From contig JAHIMN010000291.1 in assembly GCA_018896395.1 (NCBI GenBank), forward strand, positions 1-12,874: 12,874 nt of DNA, read 5' to 3'. Numbering within the stretch: position 1 is the stretch's first letter; every line of letters begins with the position of its first letter. Both the position numbers and the translations under genes were made by a program. Of the stretch, positions 5,682-12,717 are shown piece by piece. Under the pieces are notes generated by a model. It searched no databases, was not told the origin of the DNA, and saw only the letters and a program-made list of their open reading frames with translations. Origin of the DNA: Verrucomicrobiota bacterium. GTDB lineage: Bacteria; Verrucomicrobiota; Kiritimatiellia; JAAZAB01.

Positions 5682-8399
5682 ATGAACATTAGTCACGCAG
5701 GAATCAGAGCCCAGACCAAAGTTTTCATGCCGCGCTTTCGCCGCGGCCCCGTCACGTCAATGGGATGCGTCATAGTCATCGGACTGAGCCTCCCGTTCCT
5801 GTCCGGCTGCGGCACAATCAAGGTGCAGGATCCCGCCGGCATGGCTGGACAATTCCAGGCCCTCGATGGCGGATGGCAGATCGCGGACAAGGGATACGGC
5901 GGACCGGCGGACGGGAATTGGAGCTATGCATTGGGCGGACGGGCGTCATGGACCGACTACCGGATCGACTGCCGGATCAGTCTGGTCCGGCCCGCCGACC
6001 GACAGGACGGCATGGAACTCACCTCTTTTGCCTACTACCACGCGCTCGGCAACCTGGGCGGGTATGAAGCCGCTGTGGTCTTCCGCTATGAGTCTCCGAG
6101 CCGCCAGTACCGGGTTGCTTTGTCGAGCCTCTGGAAAGAAATCATCCTCTGGCGGCCGACGGGCGGAGTGCTCCAGGTTCAGCCGTACGCGTTCGAGACA
6201 AACAAGACCTACGATGTGAGCGTGGCGGCCTGCGGAGCGCACATCACGGTCAGCGTCAACGGAGAGGAAGTGATTAACTGGTGGGATACGGCAGACCCGG
6301 TCCTCAAGGGTAAAGTGGGGCTCGCACGAAAGGAAGGCGCGTCCTACTTTTCATCCGTCGGAGTTAATTGCATCCCCGCTCAACGCGACACGCCCCCCGC
6401 CCATCGCCCCCAGTTCCGCGAGGTCAAATGGCATAACCTGCAATGGTTCTTCGACGGCAAGGAACCCGTGTTTGTGATCAAGAACAACGTGCTCGACCAT
6501 ATGAAGTTCATCCCCGGGTATCGTCCCGCCATGTACACCTTCAACTACATCTCGGACTGGAACCGGTTCTACCCGACGAAGGTGACCGACTTCAAGGTCG
6601 TCGAAGCCGGAAAGCGGCTTGTGACCGACACGGTCGCCATCGATCCCGACACGAACAAGCAGTCCAAAATCACGTGTGCAACGCACCTGGTCGTGTCGTT
6701 TGATGCCGCAACCGGGATGTACACCTATGACCAGGACTGCAAAGTGACCATACCACCCGAGGAAAGCGCAAAGGTGAGCCCCGCATGGGACCATGGAGAT
6801 GCCGTGTTCCTGGGCGGGGTGGGCTCTGCCCAGACGCGCGACCCAAAGGCCTTTCGCGCACTTTACCAGTGGAGTGTCTTTCAGGCCGACGACGGTAAGT
6901 ACTACAAGATTCCGATGAACCACAACGGGCACTATCTTTCCTCTTCCACGGCCAACGGGGGACCGTTGAACCCGACCGGCGGTATATGGGTCGTGGTTGA
7001 CGACCCGATCCTGAGCCCCTGCATCAAGATCCGCGGCCTGGCCACCAATGTCACGAACGTATCGGCCGGGCACTGCTGGTGGGCCTACGATATGCACACC
7101 ATGTTCTCGCCGACACGGGTGGACAATAAGGTTCCTGCCGGCGAGTACGTGACGAAGGTCAGTTACATCGGCATGAAGGCGGCCGACGCCCGCGCGCTTC
7201 TCAGCAAGGCGAGTTTCTACAAGCCCAATGACCTGAGCGTCCGGATCCCGGTCTATGCGGCGGGCGTGGGGTTCATGGAGACATTCGACAAGGAAGTCCT
7301 TCTGGCTTCTCCCCACCAGGAGCATCGCCTGTGGGCAGGCGTGATCGACAAGACCGTCGGCCACGGCGACAAATTCTCCCTGCGGCTGGATGGCCCCACG
7401 GAAGCATGGACGACGACCGGGGGCTCATACTTCATGACGGGATATGGAAAGACGAACCGGGTGACGGTATGGGTCAAGACTCTCAATGTCACGGGGGAAG
7501 GCCCAGTCATCGGCTTCCGGCGCTGGGACAACAGCTACGGGGAGTTCTATCCATCCGGCCTGACCGGCACCCGCGACTGGACGCTTTGGTCATTTATCAC
7601 GACCGGGCCCATCGATTGCTTTGGCGTCACGCTCTACTTCCGCAACGGGGGCAGTGGAACGGTGTGGATGGATGACTTCAAGGTCGAGCCGATCACGGGC
7701 CCCCTTCCGGAAGGCGTCCAACTGGGCAAGACCTATCCGGTCAACCCTCCTGCTTCTGATGTTGTCCTTCGCTGGAACGGCAAGGGCGCGGAAGACGCCG
7801 TTCTCGATGAGTCGGGATACGGCCATCACGGCAAATTCTTCGGGGGTGTATCCTGGACAACCGACAACGGCAGACGGGTCATCTCCCTGAATGGCACGAA
7901 CACCTACATCTGGCCCCTGTGCTCGCCCGCACTTCGGCTTCAGCCGCCTTATACCTTCGTCCTGGACATCAAGCCCGAATCCGGAGGGCCCCTGATGTTC
8001 TGGGGTTGGAACTTCTATTGGCATCTGACCGGCAGCGCTCCGAAGTTGGGCATCGGGTATCAACTTCACGCCGGGACTTATACTATTACCTCAAGCCAGC
8101 CGTTCCTGACCACCGGCCAGTGGCACAAAGTGGTGCTCGTCGTCGCCACCAATCAGTTCCGCGTGTTCTGCGACGGCAAGTTCATCGAGACCGTCAAAGC
8201 GGACAGCAAGGCTGGTGATTGGGGACTCTACTGCACGAGCACCTGGCATCGGCACATGTCGTTCTTCGGGGCTGGCCCTGGGAATATGACCCTGACAAAA
8301 GATAACCCGACCGCCGGGATAAAGGGCAGTGTGGGCGCGTTCACGGTCTACAATCGCGGGCTCACCGATCAGGAGATCGCGGCCATGGGCGGGTACTGA
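5682..8399 (+). CDS. Large multidomain surface lipoprotein with C-terminal LamG (concanavalin-like) domain
   Basis: The protein has 905 residues from ATG 5682, chosen because GGAGG (5672-5676) lies 5 bp upstream; a GTG at 5676 inside that site is less likely. A hydrophobic segment ends in the lipobox LSGC, making C43 the lipidated residue, so it is exported and membrane-anchored. The signal's n-region is unusually long (about 27 residues), and ATG 5727 is a fallback start. Residues about 60-215 look like a concanavalin-fold domain of the DUF1080/LamG kind (NWSYALGGRASWTDYRIDC to GKVGLARKEGASYFSSVGV). Residues about 245-500 are a Trp/Tyr-rich beta domain I cannot name. About 510-670 resembles a carbohydrate-binding beta-sandwich ending GTVWMDDFKVEPI. 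About 690-905 is a LamG_3 domain (DESGYGHHGKFFGGV, ISLNGTNTYIW, WHKVVLVV, VYNRGLTDQEIAAM). Binding of a polysaccharide is likely; catalysis is unproven. Converging GHL10-like and nitrilase-family genes suggest a glycan-use context. Confidence 0.85.
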   Translation: MNISHAGIRAQTKVFMPRFRRGPVTSMGCVIVIGLSLPFLSGCGTIKVQDPAGMAGQFQALDGGWQIADKGYGGPADGNWSYALGGRASWTDYRIDCRISLVRPADRQDGMELTSFAYYHALGNLGGYEAAVVFRYESPSRQYRVALSSLWKEIILWRPTGGVLQVQPYAFETNKTYDVSVAACGAHITVSVNGEEVINWWDTADPVLKGKVGLARKEGASYFSSVGVNCIPAQRDTPPAHRPQFREVKWHNLQWFFDGKEPVFVIKNNVLDHMKFIPGYRPAMYTFNYISDWNRFYPTKVTDFKVVEAGKRLVTDTVAIDPDTNKQSKITCATHLVVSFDAATGMYTYDQDCKVTIPPEESAKVSPAWDHGDAVFLGGVGSAQTRDPKAFRALYQWSVFQADDGKYYKIPMNHNGHYLSSSTANGGPLNPTGGIWVVVDDPILSPCIKIRGLATNVTNVSAGHCWWAYDMHTMFSPTRVDNKVPAGEYVTKVSYIGMKAADARALLSKASFYKPNDLSVRIPVYAAGVGFMETFDKEVLLASPHQEHRLWAGVIDKTVGHGDKFSLRLDGPTEAWTTTGGSYFMTGYGKTNRVTVWVKTLNVTGEGPVIGFRRWDNSYGEFYPSGLTGTRDWTLWSFITTGPIDCFGVTLYFRNGGSGTVWMDDFKVEPITGPLPEGVQLGKTYPVNPPASDVVLRWNGKGAEDAVLDESGYGHHGKFFGGVSWTTDNGRRVISLNGTNTYIWPLCSPALRLQPPYTFVLDIKPESGGPLMFWGWNFYWHLTGSAPKLGIGYQLHAGTYTITSSQPFLTTGQWHKVVLVVATNQFRVFCDGKFIETVKADSKAGDWGLYCTSTWHRHMSFFGAGPGNMTLTKDNPTAGIKGSVGAFTVYNRGLTDQEIAAMGGY

Positions 8400-8453
8400 A
8401 CCTGTCTGACCCCTTTCCTCTTCGGTGAAGCCCTCTCGTTTAACTTCGCTTTT

Positions 8454-9536
8454 TCACGTTGTCCGGAATTGGGCCATGACCGGGAGATGCTCGTCGAGCA
8501 ACCCTTCGTAGCAGAAAAAGAGCACGTTCTCCTGCCCCATCCGGACTTGGTCCCGAAGCAGGGATTCAATCGCAGCCGCGCCGTTTTTCAGGGACGGATC
8601 CTTTACATCCTTGGCGCCGGGTTCATCGGTTTTTCCCTGCCGGTATTCGGCGGTGACCTCATTGAGCCCGAGTCCCATCCAGACTTTGCGTCTGGCTTCC
8701 GGGATGAGGCGCTGACATTCCAGGGTCTGGAGTTCCACGATCCGGTTGGAATGGTAATACGACATCGGGCAGGCGAAATCGATGTGCCCGCGGCGCAACC
8801 ACTCGACCCAGTCCGCCAGCAGTGCGTCGCGGCTCTGGCAACACTTCCACCCATCGAAGTAGGGAATGTCCTTCTGGTGCGGCGCATAGAAGGTCAGGTT
8901 GTACGGCATCCGGGCCGCCACTGAAAAGGACATGCCCGGCTTCGTCTTCCGGATCAGCTCCGCCTCCTTGCCGATCAGCGCGGAGAGCTGGTCCCGCTTC
9001 CATTGGTCCCACTCTGGTTTCTCCAAGGGGGCATTCTTCCGGCAGTAGTCGCAATAGCAAACCGGTATCACCTGGTACTTTTCACCAGTCATATGGGCTG
9101 GATCATAAATAGTATTGCGGTTGAAAATATAGCTGTCCTCAAGGTCGATGCCGTCGTACTCAAACTCGGTCAAAGTCCACCTGAGCTTCTCCAGGACGTA
9201 GCCCACCACCTTCGGATTCGCGTGGCACAGGATGCCTCCTTTGGACTCATCCTTGCGCACCTGCTGGAGATCGTAGACCGGCATGTCTTTGTATGCATTC
9301 ACCTCGTCGAAGCATGCATGTACCTTCAATCCCCGCCGGTGCGCCTCCTCAATGATTCCATGCAGTCGCTCGAAATAAGGTTTTGGAGGGGAGGCATTTC
9401 CCCGCTGGGGACAGGTGTAGGGCATGATAATGTCCACGTGCGCCTCCTTGAGGCGGCGGATCATTCGTTTCGGATCTTCGTCACGGACCGCGCCGGGCCA
9501 GGTCCACATGGCCATGTGTTTGAATTGAGTGCTCAT
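8454..9536 (-). CDS. GHL10-like TIM-barrel putative glycoside hydrolase
   Basis: The protein has 360 residues from the ATG at 9536. This start is preferred because AGGA lies five bases upstream and MSTQFKHMAMWTWPG fits the first barrel strand; an upstream in-frame start would run into the transposase remnant. The sequence has the rhythm of an (alpha/beta)8 barrel: HVDIIMPYTCPQRG (33-46), RRGLKVHACFDEVNAY (67-82), then EYDGIDLEDSYIF (126-138). In GHL10/DUF187-type putative glycosidases the last of these carries acidic residues at the end of strand 4; here D131, E133 and D134 are candidates for the active site. CYCDYCR (160-166) matches the Cys-rich motif often found after this strand in the same group. 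No signal peptide is seen, so it is probably cytoplasmic. It converges with the lipoprotein gene, 54 bp apart. The substrate is unknown. Confidence 0.75.
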   Translation of the reverse strand: MSTQFKHMAMWTWPGAVRDEDPKRMIRRLKEAHVDIIMPYTCPQRGNASPPKPYFERLHGIIEEAHRRGLKVHACFDEVNAYKDMPVYDLQQVRKDESKGGILCHANPKVVGYVLEKLRWTLTEFEYDGIDLEDSYIFNRNTIYDPAHMTGEKYQVIPVCYCDYCRKNAPLEKPEWDQWKRDQLSALIGKEAELIRKTKPGMSFSVAARMPYNLTFYAPHQKDIPYFDGWKCCQSRDALLADWVEWLRRGHIDFACPMSYYHSNRIVELQTLECQRLIPEARRKVWMGLGLNEVTAEYRQGKTDEPGAKDVKDPSLKNGAAAIESLLRDQVRMGQENVLFFCYEGLLDEHLPVMAQFRTT

Positions 9537-9591
9537 ATTGTTCCTGTTCGTCATTGTATTGTCTTCGCCTAATCCGCAGTTTTTCACTATT

Positions 9592-9795
9592 GGGGTCACT
9601 TCCACTCGCCTGCCAATTCAAGAAAATGGTGATAGTCTCCGGCGGCTTGAAATATCTCCCGTCGCTCGATCCACCGATTGATGATATGATACCATTCCCC
9701 CGCTATATTGATGCGTAGTGCCCTGGCCATGCAAATGCTTTTACCCTTTTACCCACCAGTGTCAATTGGTTTATTGAATATTGCGACTTGACCCC
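9592..9795. mobile_element. Degenerate IS200/RAYT-type element remnant, about 204 bp
   Basis: A truncated Y1-type transposase frame is flanked by imperfect inverted sequences, GGGGTCACTTC (9592-9602) and GACTTGACCCC (9785-9795), which pair at 9 of 11 positions with a perfect 7-bp core. This suggests an internally deleted or decayed element between the GHL10-like gene and the nitrilase-family gene. The inverted ends are short and could be chance. Confidence 0.45.
9596..9730 (-). pseudogene. N-terminal fragment of a REP-associated tyrosine transposase (Y1_Tnp)
   Basis: A 44-codon frame runs from ATG 9730 to TGA 9596. Its MARALRIN, GEWYHIINR, ERREIFQ and DYHHFLEL segments follow the start of RAYT/TnpA_REP transposases, which typically read MARxLRI, GxxYHVTxRGNxRxxIF, DxxxFLxLL. 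The HUH motif and catalytic Tyr, which lie further on in the full protein of roughly 200 or more residues, are absent, so it is inactive. The frame ends about 60 bp before the start of the GHL10-like gene on the same strand. It is too short to be called by a length cut-off but is specific enough to recognise. Confidence 0.7.
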
Positions 9796-9808
9796 CATTT
9801 CACACAAC

Positions 9809-10615
9809 TTACTTTATCTCCAGGTCGTACCGTAAAATCTCTTCCCGTCCCTGCGAATTGGCCTCGGCCAGCGTTTCCCCCGCGGCGGAGAAAATCATCG
9901 ACCCGCCTTCGGACGGATCGCCCCACGACCGGCCCACCCGGTTGGTGCATAGGATCGGCGCCCCGATGGTCCGCGCCCGCTGGGGGGAAGTCAGACGGTG
10001 TTCTTTTATGTTAGCCAACGCCTCGGCGGTCAGTTTCGGCGGATCGCTTAGCCGACGGCCGCCCATGTTGGCAGGATGGAACACAACCTGGGGCTTCAGT
10101 GCCGCCACCCTTTGAACGCACCGCCGCGAGGCCCCATCGGCGCAGATGAAACAGGTGGCCTTGATCCCGTCGATTTCAAACAGTTCCGGTCCCGTGCCGG
10201 GGTCGTAATGATCGATCTCGTTGCGGTAGCCTTCGTCGGTGTAGTCCGGCGAAATGTACAGCCAGGTCTTCCGGTAATGATAGATGTACCCTCGCGGCCC
10301 CACGAAGACCTGGGCGATGTGAAACCGGTCCCCGTTGCGTTCCGACAAGCCGAAACTGATAAAACAGTTCAACTTCCCCGCCAGCCCCTCCATGCGCCGG
10401 GTCGATTTCCCCTCCGGCACCGCCTCCGTCAACTCCTCCAACCGCCCTGTATAATCGTGGACTGTCCCCTCATGGAACATGACCCACCGCCCCCCCCGCC
10501 CGACCGCCTGGCGGACCAGCCGTTCCATCTGGTCCAGGTTGTGGTCAACCTGTTCGGGGATAGCGTCGAATTGGACCAGTGCAACAGGGATCGTCAGTAT
10601 ATTACCTCCGTTCAA
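9809..10615 (-). CDS. Carbon-nitrogen hydrolase (nitrilase superfamily amidase)
   Basis: The protein has about 268 residues, a single nitrilase-fold domain. The Glu-Lys-Cys triad is complete: E49 in FHEGT, K116 in YRKTW, and C158 in CFICADGASRR, where the Cys is followed by Ala-Asp as in many amidases. PVALVQFDAIP (10-20) is the expected first strand, and SWGDPSEGGSMIFSAAGE near the end is the usual final core. Such enzymes hydrolyse amides, ureides or N-carbamoyl groups in the cytoplasm; the substrate cannot be told from motifs. No ATG or GTG lies before the first core strand. TTG 10615 is used as the outer start but has no ribosome site, whereas AACGGAGGT inside the frame sits 7 bp before a CTG at 10597, so the true start may be that CTG. 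Downstream on the same strand, after the transposase remnant, is the GHL10-like gene. Confidence 0.88.
   Translation of the reverse strand: MNGGNILTIPVALVQFDAIPEQVDHNLDQMERLVRQAVGRGGRWVMFHEGTVHDYTGRLEELTEAVPEGKSTRRMEGLAGKLNCFISFGLSERNGDRFHIAQVFVGPRGYIYHYRKTWLYISPDYTDEGYRNEIDHYDPGTGPELFEIDGIKATCFICADGASRRCVQRVAALKPQVVFHPANMGGRRLSDPPKLTAEALANIKEHRLTSPQRARTIGAPILCTNRVGRSWGDPSEGGSMIFSAAGETLAEANSQGREEILRYDLEIK
10604..10612 (-). promoter_or_regulatory. Strong ribosome-binding site inside the annotated nitrilase-gene 5' end
   Basis: AACGGAGGT on the minus strand (10612-10604) is a close match to the anti-Shine-Dalgarno complement. Its GGAGG core is 7 bp upstream of CTG 10597-10595. It lies 3 bases downstream of the TTG at 10615, so it cannot serve that start. 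This decides against the TTG unless the match is fortuitous. Confidence 0.5.
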
Positions 10616-11181
10616 ACGAGAAAAATTGAAACACAGAGAAGCGGATAAGCAGAGAAAACAAAATCAAAATATCTACTGATAGAAATCGCTGTTCGGGTAG
10701 CATGGACACTCGCCACTCGGAACCGACTTGATTAAGCTGTTCATGGTGGCAATGTGTCAAAAGGTGGCCGAGACGTCAAGTCTGAAGGATAAAAAATTTA
10801 GCTTCGCTCTCGCCCGCAAACTGCTGGTACACTACGAGGCGACGCCGCTACATCTGGACATGCGCTCAGTGTTGGACAAGATCGCAGAATCGCTGGACCA
10901 CATTACCGCTCCCCCGGGTCCTGATCCGTGTGTTATAGCCACCACTCGGCAAATACAACACGGACTCCCCAAAAACATGATGCCTGTCCTGTCTCACGTT
11001 TCAACCTATCACCACGCTCCATTCCCCACGATACAGTTTGGCACGCAAACCACGGCAGAATGTGGCCGCCACACCAATGATGATATCCTGTGAAATGGAG
11101 AAATAGCTGATTGATAGAACACTGGGAAGCAGATATTCTATATAATAACTATAATATATTGGTTGACAAAGAGTTGTGACA
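10616..11181. other. 566-bp stretch without a recognisable gene
   Basis: The part to about 10,700 is A-rich on the plus strand and probably holds the nitrilase gene's promoter. 10,700-11,093 is moderately GC-rich with one weak plus-strand frame. 11,094-11,181 is very AT-rich, with several TATAAT-like steps (for example TTGATA-17 bp-TATTCT near 11,111-11,139 plus) but no plus-strand gene after them. Base composition drops here toward that of mnmG. No tRNA, terminator or rsmG/parA is seen downstream of mnmG. Confidence 0.5.
10728..11093 (+). CDS. Doubtful hypothetical protein, 121 codons
   Basis: The frame starts at TTG 10728 (or ATG 10743) and ends with TGA at 11093. No ribosome site is evident. 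The first 65 residues (KDKKFSFALARKLLVHYEA, MRSVLDKIAESLDHI) could form helices; the rest has the composition of non-coding sequence. I recognise no family. It could be a gene fragment or a chance frame. Confidence 0.2.
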   Translation: MIKLFMVAMCQKVAETSSLKDKKFSFALARKLLVHYEATPLHLDMRSVLDKIAESLDHITAPPGPDPCVIATTRQIQHGLPKNMMPVLSHVSTYHHAPFPTIQFGTQTTAECGRHTNDDIL

Positions 11182-12717
11182 TTATTGCTTACGCCCGCAT
11201 TTTATCCATACGGATAAAATGGCGATATCGGCGGGATTAACTCCGGGGATCCTGGATGCCTGGCCAAGATTGTCCGGCCTGATCTTAATAAGCTTTTGAC
11301 GCGATTCATACTTCAGGGTCTTGATTTCATTATAATCAATCCATAAAGGAATGAGGGTGCTTTCACTTTTATCCATACGGCGGATCTGCTCTTCCTCACG
11401 CTCAATATAACCCTGATATTTTGCGCGAATCTCAATTTGCTGAATGACCTTATCAGGTAATTTTTTAGCGTCTGACAAATCCTTGTATTTCATTTCCGGC
11501 CGACATAGGATTTGAATCAGTGTATGACCATCGGAATATGTTTTATCAAGCCTATCCAATTCATTGTTAATTTCGACAATATAGCCTTCAATCTCATCTC
11601 TAACCACCTTTGGCACAACACTAATCTTTTTGGCTATATTAAGCATTCTGAAGGCTGCATTATCCTGCCGAAGCAATAACCTGTGCTCCGCACGTGAAGT
11701 GAATATACGATAGGGTTCATCAATCCCTTTCATGACGAGATCATCAATGAGTACGCCAATATAAGACTCGTTACGACTGAAATGAACGGGGTTTTCACCG
11801 CGAACCTTCATAACCGCATTTATGCCAGCCACAAAGCCTTGCGCAGCCGCTTCCTCATATCCCGTTGTTCCATTAATCTGACCAGCAAGAAACAGATTTT
11901 CTATCAATTTTGATTCGAGTGAATGGGTCAACTGCGTCGGATCCAAATAATCGTATTCAATCGCATACGCATAGTGAATAAATTGGGCCTGTTCAAGCCC
12001 GGGTATTGATTTGATTAATTCTTGTTGCGTTGCCTCCGGGAGACTGTTGGAAAGTCCATTCGGGTATATTTCCATGGACTGGCGCCCCTCCGGTTCAATG
12101 AATACATGATGCTGCGCGCGATCGGGAAATTTTACAATTTTATCCTCAATAGATGGGCAATAACGCACCCCTATACTTTTTATATAGCCCCCGTAGAGTG
12201 AGCTTTGCGTTAGATTGCTGCGAATAATATCGTGCGTTTTTGGGGTAGTATGCGTCAGAAAACAAGGCAATTGGCCACTTCCAGGTAACCATGGTCGCAT
12301 GGTGGCATTAAAATGTTCCACGTGGAACATTTGTTTCATCCATTCGACACCAGGCTCATAATGTTCCACGTGGAACATTCTCCAATCTTCTCTTGCCGAC
12401 CTTGAAAACAAGGCTGGCGGCTCAATCCCGGGCTGAATGGCCATTTTGGCATAATTAATCGTTTTTTTATCCAATCGTGGAGGTGTGCCGGTTTTGAATC
12501 GTGCCAGCGATAATCCTAGATTTCTTAATGATTCACTTAACTGAGCAGATGCCTGCTCGCCGTGTCTACCACCAGGAAGGCTTTTATTCCCAATATGAAT
12601 TGTACCATTTAAAAAAGTGCCGACCGCCAATACGACCGTCTTGCCTTCAATCTTTCCGCCATTTTTTAGCTGGATCCCTCTCAGTTTTCCATTTTCAACC
12701 AATATTCCAATTGCCAT
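11182..12717 (-). CDS. mnmG: MnmG (GidA) tRNA uridine 5-carboxymethylaminomethyl synthesis enzyme, N-terminally truncated
   Basis: With MnmE this FAD protein installs the cmnm5/nm5 group on wobble U34 of certain tRNAs. The frame gives 511 residues from an internal ATG, but the first true MnmG residues are about ILVENGKLRG, matching roughly E. coli position 115-120. The GAGHAG dinucleotide-binding N-terminus is therefore missing. The rest is complete: AVGTFLNGTIHIG (31-43), RFKTGTPPRLD (73-83), LPCFLTHTTPKTHDIIRSNL (150-169), YCPSIEDKIVKFPDR, EIYPNGLSNSLP, AGQINGTTGYEEAAAQG, SRAEHRLLLRQDNA and the C-terminal GQASRIPGVNPADIAILSVW. About 33 extra residues relative to E. coli lie at 104-152 and contain MFHVEH twice, each encoded by a parS palindrome. 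GC content is much lower than in the genes to the left. The upstream codons run into an acr3 frame on the other strand, so the gene is broken, not merely misannotated. Confidence 0.9.
   Translation of the reverse strand: MAIGILVENGKLRGIQLKNGGKIEGKTVVLAVGTFLNGTIHIGNKSLPGGRHGEQASAQLSESLRNLGLSLARFKTGTPPRLDKKTINYAKMAIQPGIEPPALFSRSAREDWRMFHVEHYEPGVEWMKQMFHVEHFNATMRPWLPGSGQLPCFLTHTTPKTHDIIRSNLTQSSLYGGYIKSIGVRYCPSIEDKIVKFPDRAQHHVFIEPEGRQSMEIYPNGLSNSLPEATQQELIKSIPGLEQAQFIHYAYAIEYDYLDPTQLTHSLESKLIENLFLAGQINGTTGYEEAAAQGFVAGINAVMKVRGENPVHFSRNESYIGVLIDDLVMKGIDEPYRIFTSRAEHRLLLRQDNAAFRMLNIAKKISVVPKVVRDEIEGYIVEINNELDRLDKTYSDGHTLIQILCRPEMKYKDLSDAKKLPDKVIQQIEIRAKYQGYIEREEEQIRRMDKSESTLIPLWIDYNEIKTLKYESRQKLIKIRPDNLGQASRIPGVNPADIAILSVWIKCGRKQ
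11199..11220. repeat. 9-bp inverted repeat at the mnmG 3' end
   Basis: ATTTTATCC (11199-11207), loop ATAC, GGATAAAAT (11212-11220), inside the last codons of mnmG. The 14-mer TTTTATCCATACGG at 11200-11213 recurs exactly at 11367-11380. No T-tract follows on the mnmG strand. Confidence 0.5.
12314..12329. promoter_or_regulatory. parS: parS site 1 (ParB centromere-binding palindrome)
   Basis: TGTTCCACGTGGAACA is a perfect 16-bp palindrome of the parS type (compare TGTTTCACGTGAAACA), the site where ParB loads to start chromosome segregation. The perfect symmetry extends to 22 bp (12311-12332). It lies in frame in mnmG and encodes MFHVEH at residues 130-135. Confidence 0.85.
12362..12377. promoter_or_regulatory. 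parS: parS site 2 (ParB centromere-binding palindrome)
   Basis: This is a second identical 16-bp palindrome, symmetric over 20 bp (12360-12379). Its centre is exactly 48 bp from site 1, which keeps both in the same codon phase; it encodes MFHVEH at residues 114-119 of the mnmG product. Confidence 0.85.

Noticed and set aside
6351..7364. 337-codon minus-strand frame opposite the lipoprotein gene
   Set aside because: It is a shadow of a GC-rich gene; no family features are recognisable, while the plus-strand frame has a lipobox and coherent domains.
8400..8453. Bidirectional terminator between convergent genes
   Set aside because: I found no stem longer than 4 bp with an adjacent T-tract on either strand.
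9003..9572. 189-codon plus-strand frame opposite the GHL10-like gene
   Set aside because: Antisense shadow; the minus-strand frame carries the TIM-barrel motifs.
11094..11181. Replication origin in the AT-rich tract
   Set aside because: No exact DnaA box and no dnaA/dnaN/parAB nearby; only proximity to mnmG and parS hints at it.
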